Assembly: GCA_023433275.1 (NCBI GenBank)
Contig: JAEZDN010000072.1
Span: 1 to 23,117 of the forward strand
Direction: 5' to 3'
DNA from: Verrucomicrobiota bacterium
Lineage (GTDB): Bacteria; Verrucomicrobiota; Verrucomicrobiia; Opitutales; Opitutaceae
DNA length: 23,117 nt
Each line of letters begins with the position of its first letter. The first letter of the stretch is position 1. Shown here piece by piece: positions 1-8,828 of the stretch. The translations under genes and the position numbers were made by a program. A model generated the notes under the pieces. That model was not told the origin of the DNA. It did no database searches and worked only from the letters and a program-made list of their open reading frames with translations.

Positions 1-121
1 CGCCCGGACGGGGTGCCAGCGGCGTGGACGAGACCTCGCTCGCGCTCACACCGGCCGCGCCACTGGCCAGCAAAACGACCGTCGCCGTCAGCCGGCGGGA
101 CTTGATCAGCAGGGATCTCAC
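1..121 (-). CDS. N-terminus of an exported protein (partial)
   Basis: Reading leftwards from a GTG at 121, the frame is open to the window edge for 40 codons. It encodes a textbook signal peptide: a basic start (MRSLLIKSRRLT), a hydrophobic core (ATVVLLASGAAG) and a small-residue cleavage region near VSASE, followed by a Pro/Ser/Thr-rich stretch. The product is therefore probably exported by Sec, but the mature domain lies outside the window and its function cannot be named. It is divergent from the membrane-protein block starting near 313, so the 170-200 bp between them probably holds both promoters. No convincing Shine-Dalgarno precedes the GTG. The frame is also open further upstream, so the start is chosen because the signal peptide begins there. 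Confidence 0.55.
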   Translation of the reverse strand, partial: MRSLLIKSRRLTATVVLLASGAAGVSASEVSSTPLAPRPG

Positions 122-312
122 AGGTGAACGGGGACGTGGGGCAGCAACGCCGGAATCTTGATTCGGGCCGGGCGTCCGGGTCAAGCAGCCCAATCCGGGG
201 GTGATGCGCGTCCCTTCGCTCGCCGTGCTTCGCCGGCCGCCATCGACCCGAACCGCTCTTGCCAGCTTCGCCGGAGTGTCCGTAATTTCCCGTGTACTCG
301 CGCCGCGCCCTG

Positions 313-2688
313 ATGAACCGATTTTTCCGCCCCCCTTCCCTCCCATGGCTGGCTCTGACGGTGGGAGCGACGCTCTTTGTTCTTTGGGGCACCAGCCAGC
401 GGGTGGCCGAATTTGAGCGCGTGAGCGAGCTGGCTCCCGGCATGCCGCCGGACGACGTCTCCCCCACCGGCTATTTCCGGGGCACGCGCAACTTGATCCT
501 GCCCGAGCGCACGCCCTCAGGCCTGCCTTGGATCATGGATGCGCAAGCGGCGCAAGCGAGTGACACACCACTCACACGCGTGGAGTACGACAACGCGCCC
601 GAGGGCCGCCCCATTCATGGAGCCTCTGCTTATCGCGCCTGGATCCGGTTCCTCGCCACCGTTCAAGGCAGCTGGCAGGACCTGCCCGCCCGCGCGATCG
701 AACGAGCCGCCCTCCACGCCAACCCGATGCTGCAGGTGCTGCTGTGCCTCGGTGCCGGACTTTTCGTGATGGCCCGCTTCGGCCCGGCGACCGGCGGTCT
801 CGTCTCCCTCGGCATCGCCGTGCTCTTTCCGATCACCGCGGTGTTCGCCCCGGGCCAGCCTGATGATCACGCGTTATTTCTCAGCGCCAACGTCGGCGCC
901 ATGTTGCTCCTGGTCGCGGGCACCCGCGCGACTCTGGGTCGTGCCCGGCGAATTCAATTTGTTCTCGGCGGGGCATGCGCCGGGCTCGGCCTGTGGCTGG
1001 ACGGTGGCACCCAGTTGATCGCCCTCACCGCCGTGTGGTTCGGCGGGATGCTGGCGGCGTGGTTCGTTCCGCGCGACACGCCCGGCTCGACCCCGTCCAT
1101 GCCTCTTCCCTGGCGCTGGTGGGCCGCCGGCGGCGCGATCGTGGCGCTGGCGGGATGGCTGGTTGAAGGCCGGCCCGGTGGAGCGCTGGGCGTGACTATC
1201 GATGTCAATCATCCGTTGCTGGTGGCGGCGTGGCTCGCCGGTGCCGAGGCGTTGGTACGCCTGACCAAATGGCGGCAGGAGGCAGGGCGCCGCGATCTCT
1301 TCGGGCTGGTGATCGCAACCGCGATTCTGGTGCTGGTGACCGCCTGGCTCCTGTACCACGGGGGCCGGCCAATGTCCTTTGGGCCCGCCGGCTCAGCGCT
1401 GGCCAATTACACGGGGGCAGAAAGCATCGCCGGATGGATCCGGTCCGACGGATTGGGGCTGCCGCTTGTGGCCAGCGCCCTGCCGCTTCTGCTGGTCGCC
1501 TTGGCCCTCCGCCAACTGGTGAAAACCGACCAGGCCGGCCGGCGAAACCTGCTCGTCGTCACCGGTGCGGCGATATTCCTGATCGTGCTCTGCGTGGTGC
1601 AAGTGCGTTGGTGGGGCATCCTGGATGCCGTCCTGCTGGGTTTGCTTCCGGTGGTGGTCACCGGCCTCCCCGTGGGTTTCGCCCAACTGGCCTGGCGCTC
1701 GGCGGTCGCCCTGCTTTTCCTGCCAGCCTTCGTGCTCTCTTGGCCTCGCACCCAGGTCGCGGAGGAACTCACGCCCACGCAGGCACGCGCGCTCATCGAA
1801 CGCGATCTCGCCCACTGGTTGTCCGCCCGCTCTGAGCCGGGCGCCATTACTCTGGCTCCCCCGGCGCTCTCCGGCTCGCTCGCCTATTACGGCGGCCTCC
1901 CCGTGATCGCGTCGCCCTTCGCCGGCAATCAGGATGGCCTCACCCTCGCAGTACGCATCGCGGCCACGACGTCGGCCGATGAGGCGCAGGCGCTGCTGAT
2001 GCGCCGGGGCGTCCAGTATGTGGTCGTGCCGTCATGGGACACGGTGCTCGACGAGTTGGCTCGGCTTGGCCCGGACGCATCCGACCGCTCACTGATCGCC
2101 TTGCTGCGGCAATGGCTTCCTCCGCGTTGGCTCCGGCCCGTGCCGTATCAGATGCCGATGATCAACGGACTCGCGGGCGACTCGGTCGCAGTTTTTGAGG
2201 TCGTCGAACCACAGGAGAACGCCATCGCCCTGAGCCGCCTCGCCGAATACTTCGTGGAAACGGGCCGTCTGGATCTGGCCGTGGCGGTGAGCGACTCGCT
2301 GGAGCAGGCCTTCGCCAACGATGCCGGCGCCATGATCGCCCGCGCCCAGGTGGCGATTGCCCGCGGCGAAAGCCGGACCCTGGCCCGGGTGGTGCCTCTC
2401 CTCCTCCCGGCGGTGGCGGACGGGAAGGATGAGGATCTTTCGTGGGAGCGCCGGGCCAATCTCGCCATTGTGCTCGCGCAGGTGAAACGCCCTGATCTCG
2501 CCCGCCCCCAAGTCGAGTTCTGCCTGGAGGAAGCCGATGCCGAGCGGCTCCGGTCACTCGGCACCATCAGCCTCTATCGTCTGCTCGCGCTCGCCCGGGG
2601 CTACGGCCTGGCCTTCGCCGACCCGACGCTGCACGCGGTCGCCCTGGGGCTTCTGCCGCCGGAGTTCCGCCAACAGCTGCCTCAATAA
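313..2688 (+). CDS. Polytopic membrane protein, STT3/GT-C-like, with helical C-terminal tail
   Basis: About 791 residues from ATG 313. A GTG at 292 would add seven residues; neither start has a good ribosome site. Seen: one N-terminal membrane helix (residues 11-26), an extracytoplasmic stretch with a possible catalytic Asp76 (WIMDAQ), about a dozen membrane helices to residue 477, then a soluble region. After the second or third helix comes PDDHALF (Asp184-Asp185-His186), like the acidic-His motif in the second external loop of STT3-type oligosaccharyltransferases. Residues 522-573 (AYYGGLPVIASPF, then RRGVQYVVV) resemble the post-membrane segment of archaeal and bacterial STT3-like proteins. 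The canonical WWDYG motif is not seen, so true oligosaccharyltransferase activity is unproven. Residues about 640-760 look TPR-like (LAEYFVETGRLDLAV). Inferred role: a GT-C glycosyltransferase or glycan-handling membrane protein. The next gene starts 3 bp downstream, which supports an operon. Confidence 0.75.
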   Translation: MNRFFRPPSLPWLALTVGATLFVLWGTSQRVAEFERVSELAPGMPPDDVSPTGYFRGTRNLILPERTPSGLPWIMDAQAAQASDTPLTRVEYDNAPEGRPIHGASAYRAWIRFLATVQGSWQDLPARAIERAALHANPMLQVLLCLGAGLFVMARFGPATGGLVSLGIAVLFPITAVFAPGQPDDHALFLSANVGAMLLLVAGTRATLGRARRIQFVLGGACAGLGLWLDGGTQLIALTAVWFGGMLAAWFVPRDTPGSTPSMPLPWRWWAAGGAIVALAGWLVEGRPGGALGVTIDVNHPLLVAAWLAGAEALVRLTKWRQEAGRRDLFGLVIATAILVLVTAWLLYHGGRPMSFGPAGSALANYTGAESIAGWIRSDGLGLPLVASALPLLLVALALRQLVKTDQAGRRNLLVVTGAAIFLIVLCVVQVRWWGILDAVLLGLLPVVVTGLPVGFAQLAWRSAVALLFLPAFVLSWPRTQVAEELTPTQARALIERDLAHWLSARSEPGAITLAPPALSGSLAYYGGLPVIASPFAGNQDGLTLAVRIAATTSADEAQALLMRRGVQYVVVPSWDTVLDELARLGPDASDRSLIALLRQWLPPRWLRPVPYQMPMINGLAGDSVAVFEVVEPQENAIALSRLAEYFVETGRLDLAVAVSDSLEQAFANDAGAMIARAQVAIARGESRTLARVVPLLLPAVADGKDEDLSWERRANLAIVLAQVKRPDLARPQVEFCLEEADAERLRSLGTISLYRLLALARGYGLAFADPTLHAVALGLLPPEFRQQLPQ

Positions 2689-2691
2689 TCC

Positions 2692-4002
2692 GTGTCGACC
2701 TCGTCCCGCCATCCTGTCGTGAAAATCACGATCACCGCGGCCGTCTTGATTGGCGCCGGCCTCCTCCTTTGGACGCTGGTTCGCCCCCCCGTTGCCCCCG
2801 CACTTTCTTCCCGGGTCCGCAGCGCGGCGCCGGGCGCGGCGTTTCCACCGCTCGCCTATGAGCCGACGCCGATTGGCTCGCCGGTCGGCCCGGACGACCG
2901 ACCCTTGGTGACGAATCTTCAAATCGCGGACTTGGATCAGGACGGGCTTCCCGACGTCATTTATGCCGAAGCCCGGGCCAACACCGTGCGATGGATCCGT
3001 CAGGCGCCGCGCGGCGTGTTCACCGAATCGATCATTGCCAGCGATATTCCCGCCCCAGCGAGCGTGTGGGCCGCCGACACGCAGGGAAGCGGACGCCTCG
3101 ATGTGCTGGTGGGCAGCATGGGCCAATTGTTGCCCAACAATGACCGGATCGGCGCGGTTGTGGTGCTTGAAAACCTGGACAACCGCCGCTTCCGGCCCCG
3201 CACATTGCTCGAAAACACCGCGCGAGTCACCGACGTCCGCGCGGCGGATCTGAATGGGGACGGCAGGCTCGACCTCGTCGTGGGCCAGTTCGGTTACGCC
3301 CAAGGTGAGATCCGCTGGATGGAGAACAAAGGCGACTGGCGATTCGAGAGCCACATTGTCAACCGCCAGTCCGGCACCGTGCACACCCCGGTGGCCGACT
3401 TCAACGGCGACGGACGCCCGGATTTCGCGGCGCTCGTTTCCCAGGAGTGGGAGGAGGTCCACCTCTTCGTCGATGGCAACGGCCAAGGTCTCAAGGACAC
3501 GCTCGTGTGGGGCTCCACCAATGAGGATTATGGCAGCAGCGGCTTGGCCGTGGCCGACGTCAATCGCGACGGACGCCCGGATTTGATCTACACCAACGGC
3601 GACGGGTTTGACTACGCAGTGCGCGGGCACCGTCCCTGGCACGGCATGCAGTGGCTGGAGAACACCGGGCAGGGAACATTCCGGTTTCACCGCGTGGGAA
3701 ACTTTCCCGGAGCCTATGCCCCCTGCGCCGCGGATCTGAATGGCGACGGTCACACCGACCTTCTCGCGGTGAGCGGCTTTGCCGACTGGGATGACCCGCA
3801 ATCCGTGTCCATGATGGCGTGGTTGAATGACGGACGGGAAAACTTCACGCCGATGCCAATCGCCCGTCATCCGATCAAGCTCGTGACCGCGGCGGTGGGC
3901 GACCTCGACGGAAACGGTGTTCCCGTGATCGTAACCGGGGCGTTGAACGCGTTTCCGCCCTACGAGAACATGAGCAATATCACGCTGTGGCGCCGGAAGT
4001 GA
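2692..4002 (+). CDS. Membrane-anchored FG-GAP/VCBS-repeat beta-propeller protein
   Basis: 436 residues from a GTG 3 bp after the preceding stop. An in-frame GTG at 2719 would remove nine residues. One hydrophobic helix (residues 11-30) acts as a signal anchor or uncleaved signal, and the rest should be extracytoplasmic. Seven repeats of the calcium-binding type DxNxDGxxD are visible at residues about 80-91, 128-141, 186-199, 236-247, 289-300, 348-360 and 403-416. The second (DTQGSGRLD) and last (DLDGNGVPV) are degenerate. Seven copies match a seven-bladed propeller of the integrin-alpha/FG-GAP fold. Such proteins usually bind partners or glycans and have no catalytic residues. No C-terminal ASPIC/UnbV domain is present. 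Its position between a GT-C-like protein and a TPR protein suggests an extracytoplasmic scaffold or recognition subunit; this is inference. Confidence 0.85.
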   Translation: MSTSSRHPVVKITITAAVLIGAGLLLWTLVRPPVAPALSSRVRSAAPGAAFPPLAYEPTPIGSPVGPDDRPLVTNLQIADLDQDGLPDVIYAEARANTVRWIRQAPRGVFTESIIASDIPAPASVWAADTQGSGRLDVLVGSMGQLLPNNDRIGAVVVLENLDNRRFRPRTLLENTARVTDVRAADLNGDGRLDLVVGQFGYAQGEIRWMENKGDWRFESHIVNRQSGTVHTPVADFNGDGRPDFAALVSQEWEEVHLFVDGNGQGLKDTLVWGSTNEDYGSSGLAVADVNRDGRPDLIYTNGDGFDYAVRGHRPWHGMQWLENTGQGTFRFHRVGNFPGAYAPCAADLNGDGHTDLLAVSGFADWDDPQSVSMMAWLNDGRENFTPMPIARHPIKLVTAAVGDLDGNGVPVIVTGALNAFPPYENMSNITLWRRK

Positions 4003-5789
4003 ATAAAGTGGGAGTCAACCAGCCGACGGAGCTTCGACGACGCCCGTGGCGCCACTTCGTTGTCGTGCTGGTCCTCGTCGCGGCGTGCGCGCTCGGCGGC
4101 TACTTGAAAATTCGCGCGGACCGAACCGCCGCCGTGCGTTCCGCGTTGCCCGCAGCACCGGCCGTCACGCCGAATTCCACCGTGCGGGAGCTGATCGACC
4201 AGGCTCGGATGAAGGCGGCCCACACCGCGGACGCACCGGAAGTGGCCGAATTGGGCCGTCTCCTCCATGCGAACGGATACAATGAGGAAGCGGAGAACTG
4301 CTGGAGGATCTTGATCCGACTCCAGCCCGATGATCCGCGTTGGCACCGTTACCTCGCCGACCTTCATCGCGCAGCGGGCGACTACGAGGCCGCCGAGGCG
4401 GCATGGCAGGCGGCGGTCCGGGCGGATCCATCGGCGGCGGTGCCGTGGCTCCACCTGGCGGAACTGAAATTCAAGTCGGGACGCCTGGCCGAAGCCGAGG
4501 CCGATTACCGGCGCCGGCTCGCGCTATTGCCCGACGATCCCTATTCCGAACTCGGATTGGCGCGGCTGGCGCAGCACCAGGGCCGAACGGAGGAAACCCT
4601 CGGCCGCCTGGAACGGGTGTTGAAAAACCACCCCAAGTTCTCCGCCGCTCATAATCTCTACGCCGAGTTGCAGGCCGCCGCCGGCCGCGAGGAGCTGGCG
4701 GATCATCACCGCTGGCTGGGGCGCGAGGCCGGACGCTTTCGCGAGGCGGATGATCCTTGGATGGATCAACTGAACGCGCGCTGTCACGAGCCGAGACGAC
4801 TCTGCCATCTCGGCACGATCGCGTATCAAACCGGACGGGGGGACTTGGGCCGCGCCCAGTTCGAAAAGGCCATCGCGGTCGCCCCGGACGAGCCCCTCGC
4901 CTACCAGCTCTTGGGCGAATTGATGCTCGAGCAGGAATCCCCGGAGGCCGCGCACGATTTTCTCTCGCGTGGCATCAGCCTTGCCAAGACCACGCGGCCA
5001 ACGCCCCGGCATTACCTCAAGCTGAGCGAGGCGCATCAGGCTTTGGAGCGCATGACGGAAGCGCGGCGCGCACTGGAGGACGGTTTGGGCCTCTATCCGG
5101 GCGCCGCGGAGCTTCACGCCGGATTGGGATACCTGCTGAAGGCCGAGGGACGGGACAATGAAGCGATCGCCGCTCACCACCGGGCCTTGGCGCTGAATCC
5201 GGCGCTCGCCGAATCCGATTTCGCCCTGGCCCTCGCCCTGATGGAACGTGGCCGCCGGGATGAGGCCGTGCAACGGCTGCACCATGCCCTGGAGTCGCAG
5301 CCAACTTTTCCGAAGGCGCTCCTGCTGCTGGGGCGATTGGAGATGGACGCGGGTCGGATTGAGGACGCCGGCCGTTATTTGCTTCCCCTGCTCAAGGCCA
5401 ATCCCGGCGCGCCGGAGGTTCGCGAGATCTTGGCCACCTGGCGCCTGCGCGCCGGCCGGGCCATCGAGCAGCGGGATCCGGCGACCGCGGAAAAACACTA
5501 TCGCGCGGGACTACTTCTGCGGCCGGAACATCCCGAACTGAATGCCAGTCTCGGAGTGCGCCTGTTGATCACCAATCGCGTCGCCGCGGCCGTTCCTTTG
5601 CTCGAATCCTACCAACGCGCCCAACCGGAGAATCCCGAAGCCGCCCTTTTCCTTGGCCAGGCTTATGCCCGCACCGGACGAATTCCGGACGCCCGGCGAA
5701 TCCTAACCGAGGGTCTCCGTCGAGCGGAACTTTCGGGGCAGACCACCACCGCAGGACACTTCCGCGAGATACTCTCTGTTCTGCGCTGA
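3999..5789 (+). CDS. Membrane-anchored TPR protein
   Basis: About 596 residues. The frame is open from GTG 3987, but GTG 3999 overlaps the previous stop as GTGA, typical of translational coupling. GTG 4008 has a GGAAG nine bases upstream and is another option. After a short basic N-terminus, one hydrophobic helix (about residues 19-36, FVVVLVLVAACALGGYL) anchors the protein. From about residue 75 to the end it is almost entirely helical TPR repeats, recognisable by the A-x-x-x-G-x-x-x-E-A spacing and P after each second helix (for example GDYEAAEAAWQAAVRADP, GRLAEAEADYRRRLALLP, GRDNEAIAAHHRALALNP, GRIPDARRILTEGL). No enzyme domain is visible. TPR arrays bind proteins, so a scaffolding role for the neighbouring propeller and GT-C proteins is the natural guess. 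Third gene of the tightly packed block. Confidence 0.85.
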   Translation: MNKVGVNQPTELRRRPWRHFVVVLVLVAACALGGYLKIRADRTAAVRSALPAAPAVTPNSTVRELIDQARMKAAHTADAPEVAELGRLLHANGYNEEAENCWRILIRLQPDDPRWHRYLADLHRAAGDYEAAEAAWQAAVRADPSAAVPWLHLAELKFKSGRLAEAEADYRRRLALLPDDPYSELGLARLAQHQGRTEETLGRLERVLKNHPKFSAAHNLYAELQAAAGREELADHHRWLGREAGRFREADDPWMDQLNARCHEPRRLCHLGTIAYQTGRGDLGRAQFEKAIAVAPDEPLAYQLLGELMLEQESPEAAHDFLSRGISLAKTTRPTPRHYLKLSEAHQALERMTEARRALEDGLGLYPGAAELHAGLGYLLKAEGRDNEAIAAHHRALALNPALAESDFALALALMERGRRDEAVQRLHHALESQPTFPKALLLLGRLEMDAGRIEDAGRYLLPLLKANPGAPEVREILATWRLRAGRAIEQRDPATAEKHYRAGLLLRPEHPELNASLGVRLLITNRVAAAVPLLESYQRAQPENPEAALFLGQAYARTGRIPDARRILTEGLRRAELSGQTTTAGHFREILSVLR

Positions 5790-5999
5790 TTGCCGGTCGT
5801 TTCACCTGGCCCGGAGTACCGGATGGCCCGAGCCGGGACGATGCCGATGGAGCGAACTGCCCCGTGCGCGCAGTCGAACTATTCCGTAGCCGGAAAAGGG
5901 CGCGGTTAAGCCACGCGCCTCCATAATCTGCATGATTCCGGCTGAGTAGCGGGGAACGCTGCCCCCTTCAGGGTTGCGCCGCGGAGCCGGCGCTTTCCA

Positions 6000-8438
6000 A
6001 TGTCTGCCGCCATGCCCCAGCCTCTTTCCCGCCGGCACTTGCTCCAATGGCTCGGCCCTTGCGCAATCCTGCTCGCCTGTCTGCTGTGCTATGGACCCGC
6101 CCTGAACGGAGATGTGTTGTGGGATGATCCGGCTCACCTCACCAGCGCGGAACTCCGCGCCCCGGGCGGATTGATTCGAATCTGGACCGACTTGAAGGCC
6201 ACTCAGCAGTTCTACCCCGTGCTGCACACCGCGTTCTGGCTGGAACACAAACTCTGGGGCGATGCTGTCCGGGGATATCATCTGATCAACGTCCTGCAGC
6301 ACGCCCTGGCCTGCTGCCTGTTGGCGTTGGTGCTGGAACGCCTGCGCGCGCCGAACGCCGCGGCGTCGATGGAGATCCCGGCGAAACGCGGCGCGAGCCC
6401 GCGCAGCCCCGCTCAGCCCGCTCCGGTTGGACCGGCTCCACGCGTTGACTGGTTCGCCTGGGGTGGCGCGCTCATGGTTGCGGTGCACCCCGTTTGCGTG
6501 GAATCCGTGGCGTGGATTTCCGAGCAGAAGAATACCCTTTCGACCTTCTTCTACTTCGCCGCGGCCCTGGCCTGGCTCCGATTTACGGAGAAGCGCACGG
6601 CAACCGCGTACGTGGCCTCCAGCCTCTGCTTCCTGCTCGCGGTGGGCAGCAAGACCGTTACCTGCACCCTGCCCGCCGCGCTGCTGGTGATACAGTGGTG
6701 GCGGCATGGGCGGCTCGAATGGCGGCGCGACGTTCTCCCGCTGTTGCCGTGGTTCGGTTTCGCCCTCGCTGCTGGCTTGGGCACCGTCTGGATCGAACGC
6801 AACCTGATCGGCGCCGAGGGGACCGACTATGCCCTCACTTTCGTGCAACGCCTGTTGCTCGCCGGACGCATCGTTTGGTTTTATGTTGGTTCGGTCGTGT
6901 GGCCAATGGACCTGGCGTTCTTCTATACCCGCTGGGACGTCGCGGCGCTGGCTCCGGGCTGGTGGCCATTTCTCGTCGCAGCGCTGGCGATCACGATTGC
7001 GTGTTGGTCCGTGCGTCGGCGTACCCGCGGACCCTTGGCCACGTGGCTGCTCTGGGTCGGCACCTTGTTTCCCGCGCTCGGCTTCTTCAATGTGTTCCCC
7101 TTCGCCTTCTCGTATGTGGCCGATCACTTCCAGTACCTCGCGACCTTCGGTTTGATCGGCGCCGCCGCGATCGGGGTCGCCACCTGGTGTGAACGTTCCC
7201 CGGTCCGGCTGCGTAGTGGGACCATCGGGGCATTGGCGGGGGCGCTATGCGTGGCTTTTGCCGCGCTCAGCCGGGCGGAGAGCCGCCATTATCAAAGCAA
7301 CCTGGCTCTTTTCTCGGCCTCGGTAGCCCGCGTGCCGGAAAACTGGATGGCTCAGCGATGCCTCGGATGGGCTTGGTCCAAAATCGAAGGCCGCCGCGCC
7401 GATGCGATCCGCCACTACACCGAATCCCTTCGGTTGAACCCCAACTCTCCCGACACCTGCTACGACCTTGCCAGCGTCCTGTTGACTGATCCCGATCGCA
7501 TCGCGGAGGCCACCGACTTGCTGCGCCGCTCGATCGAAATGCGGCCTCATTTTGCGGAACCTCATGTTGCCTTGGCCCACCTGCTGCGCGATCAGCCCGA
7601 CCATTCGGAGGAAATGATTGCCCACCTGCGGATCGCGCTGGAGACCAAGCCCCGTTTCGCGGACGCCCACCGTTTGCTTGCCGATGCGCTTTCCCGCCTG
7701 CCGGGTCGCGAGGCCGAGGCATTGAGTCATTACCGGGAGGCGCTGCGCTGGAACGAGACCCTTGTTGCGGCGCATGTGGGTCTCGGGAGGCTGCAATTGC
7801 GGCAGCCGGGTGGCCAGGCCGAAGCCGCCGCCCGTTTTCGGCAGGCCTTGGCCCTGGACCCTCAACACGCCGCCGCGCATTTCGAGCTGGCGAATCTGCT
7901 CGCGCGGCGCCCGGAAACGGCCCCCGCCGCGGAACAGCATTATGTCACCTTGCTGCGGCTCCAGCCGGGTTTCCCCGCAGCCCATTTCAACTACGCCAAT
8001 CTCCTCGCCCGCATCCCCGGTCGGGCTCACGACGCCCTGCCCCACTACGAAGCCGCCTTGGCGCTGGAACCAAACTCGCCCGACATTCATGGAAATTTGG
8101 GCAACGCCTATAGCCAACTCGGCCGCACTAGCGACGCCATCGCCAGCTACCGGCGCGCCTTGGCCCTCGCGTCCCATCTGCCGTGGGTTCACCAGAATCT
8201 TGCCTTGGCCTTGGCGCCGCTGCCCGGCGAGTCGGCGCAGGCGCTTCGCCACGCCACGGAAGCGGTGCGGCTCGCACCCGCGAATCCGATTTCGCACAAT
8301 ATCCTGGCCATGGTTCATGCCCAACGGGGCTCGCTCATCGAGGCCCGAGATGCCTGGCTGAAGGTTCTCGAACTCGACCCGCAGTTCGCTCCCGCCCGAG
8401 AAAACCTCGCGCGCGTAAACGAGATGTTGAACCGCTGA
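6000..8438 (+). CDS. TMTC-like GT-C membrane protein with C-terminal TPR array
   Basis: 812 residues from ATG 6000 (a second ATG at 6012 is possible). The N-terminal half, to about residue 425, has around ten membrane helices. It carries hallmarks of the bacterial relatives of TMTC/protein O-mannosyltransferases: WDDP in the first external loop (Asp42-Asp43, the usual GT-C acidic pair), PVLHTAFW, ESVAWISEQKNTLSTFFYF (residues 168-186) and SYVADHFQYL (371-380). Residues 440-812 are roughly ten TPR units. In eukaryotic TMTC1-4 this same membrane-plus-TPR architecture O-mannosylates cadherins; many bacterial homologues are named only as TPR proteins. An Ala/Pro-rich insert at 118-148 separates two helices. 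The gene lies 210 bp after the three-gene cluster on the same strand, so it may have its own promoter, but the shared theme (GT-C fold, TPR) suggests a linked function. Donor and acceptor are unknown. Confidence 0.8.
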   Translation: MSAAMPQPLSRRHLLQWLGPCAILLACLLCYGPALNGDVLWDDPAHLTSAELRAPGGLIRIWTDLKATQQFYPVLHTAFWLEHKLWGDAVRGYHLINVLQHALACCLLALVLERLRAPNAAASMEIPAKRGASPRSPAQPAPVGPAPRVDWFAWGGALMVAVHPVCVESVAWISEQKNTLSTFFYFAAALAWLRFTEKRTATAYVASSLCFLLAVGSKTVTCTLPAALLVIQWWRHGRLEWRRDVLPLLPWFGFALAAGLGTVWIERNLIGAEGTDYALTFVQRLLLAGRIVWFYVGSVVWPMDLAFFYTRWDVAALAPGWWPFLVAALAITIACWSVRRRTRGPLATWLLWVGTLFPALGFFNVFPFAFSYVADHFQYLATFGLIGAAAIGVATWCERSPVRLRSGTIGALAGALCVAFAALSRAESRHYQSNLALFSASVARVPENWMAQRCLGWAWSKIEGRRADAIRHYTESLRLNPNSPDTCYDLASVLLTDPDRIAEATDLLRRSIEMRPHFAEPHVALAHLLRDQPDHSEEMIAHLRIALETKPRFADAHRLLADALSRLPGREAEALSHYREALRWNETLVAAHVGLGRLQLRQPGGQAEAAARFRQALALDPQHAAAHFELANLLARRPETAPAAEQHYVTLLRLQPGFPAAHFNYANLLARIPGRAHDALPHYEAALALEPNSPDIHGNLGNAYSQLGRTSDAIASYRRALALASHLPWVHQNLALALAPLPGESAQALRHATEAVRLAPANPISHNILAMVHAQRGSLIEARDAWLKVLELDPQFAPARENLARVNEMLNR

Positions 8439-8828
8439 TCGCTTGACGCGCGAGCGGCGCAGTCCCGGCACGCACCAAGTTCTCCGGTTCGCGGCCAGGG
8501 CCGGATCTGGAGCGCGGGCGAAACTCGCTGGCGATGCTCCGATTCCGCGGCGATTTGGGGGCGAATCCGTTCATCGCGTTTGGCTAATCCGGATCGTTGC
8601 AATAGGAGGTGGGGCGACTTGACCTCAAGGCGCTGGATCCGGGCGGCTTCGCCGCTACGCGGTGGGGTCACGGCGTTCCACCTTTCAGTACCTTGATTGC
8701 AGAGGGAATTCGTGGTCCAACCGGAGGTTCCGGGTAAGCAGTGCTCCAGCCACCCACCACACTCATACTGACAGAGGAACGCGGGTGTGACCTTTCCTGA
8801 CGAACCGGGGCCCTCGTCTTTGGCGCGC
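8439..8828. other. Gene-free interval with no supported CDS
   Basis: No convincing coding sequence is seen on either strand. A 171-codon minus frame (8315-8830) runs into the end of the upstream TPR gene and has Arg/Ser/Pro-rich shadow composition. A plus-strand frame over about 8580-8690 is interrupted by stops. The stretch contains a perfect GCGGC-TTC-GCCGC hairpin at 8643-8655 and several short G+C-rich segments. It could be a decayed mobile or repeat element, or the 3' region of the upstream operon. Nothing identifies it further. Confidence 0.4.
8643..8655. repeat. Short palindromic hairpin, GCGGC-TTC-GCCGC
   Basis: A perfect 5-bp inverted repeat with a TTC loop inside the gene-free interval. 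There is no T-tract on either side, so it is not an intrinsic terminator. It resembles in style the other palindromes flanking gcvP and may be a REP-like dispersed element. Confidence 0.4.

Noticed and set aside
2554..3870. 438-codon minus-strand frame opposite the FG-GAP gene
   Set aside because: Its repetitive Val/His/Ala content simply mirrors the plus-strand DxNxDG repeats.
5790..5999. Structured RNA or riboswitch in the 210-bp gap before the TMTC-like gene
   Set aside because: Only a 6-bp GGCGCG/CGCGCC stem at 5899-5919 is visible, which is expected by chance at this GC content.
5802..7127. 441-codon minus-strand frame across the gap before the TMTC-like gene
   Set aside because: Arg/Gly/Gln/Glu-rich without domains; most of it overlaps the well-supported membrane half of the plus-strand gene.
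8643..8667. Terminator for the GT-C/TPR block at the GCGGC-TTC-GCCGC hairpin
   Set aside because: A short stem with no T-run, and it lies about 200 bp past the stop codon.
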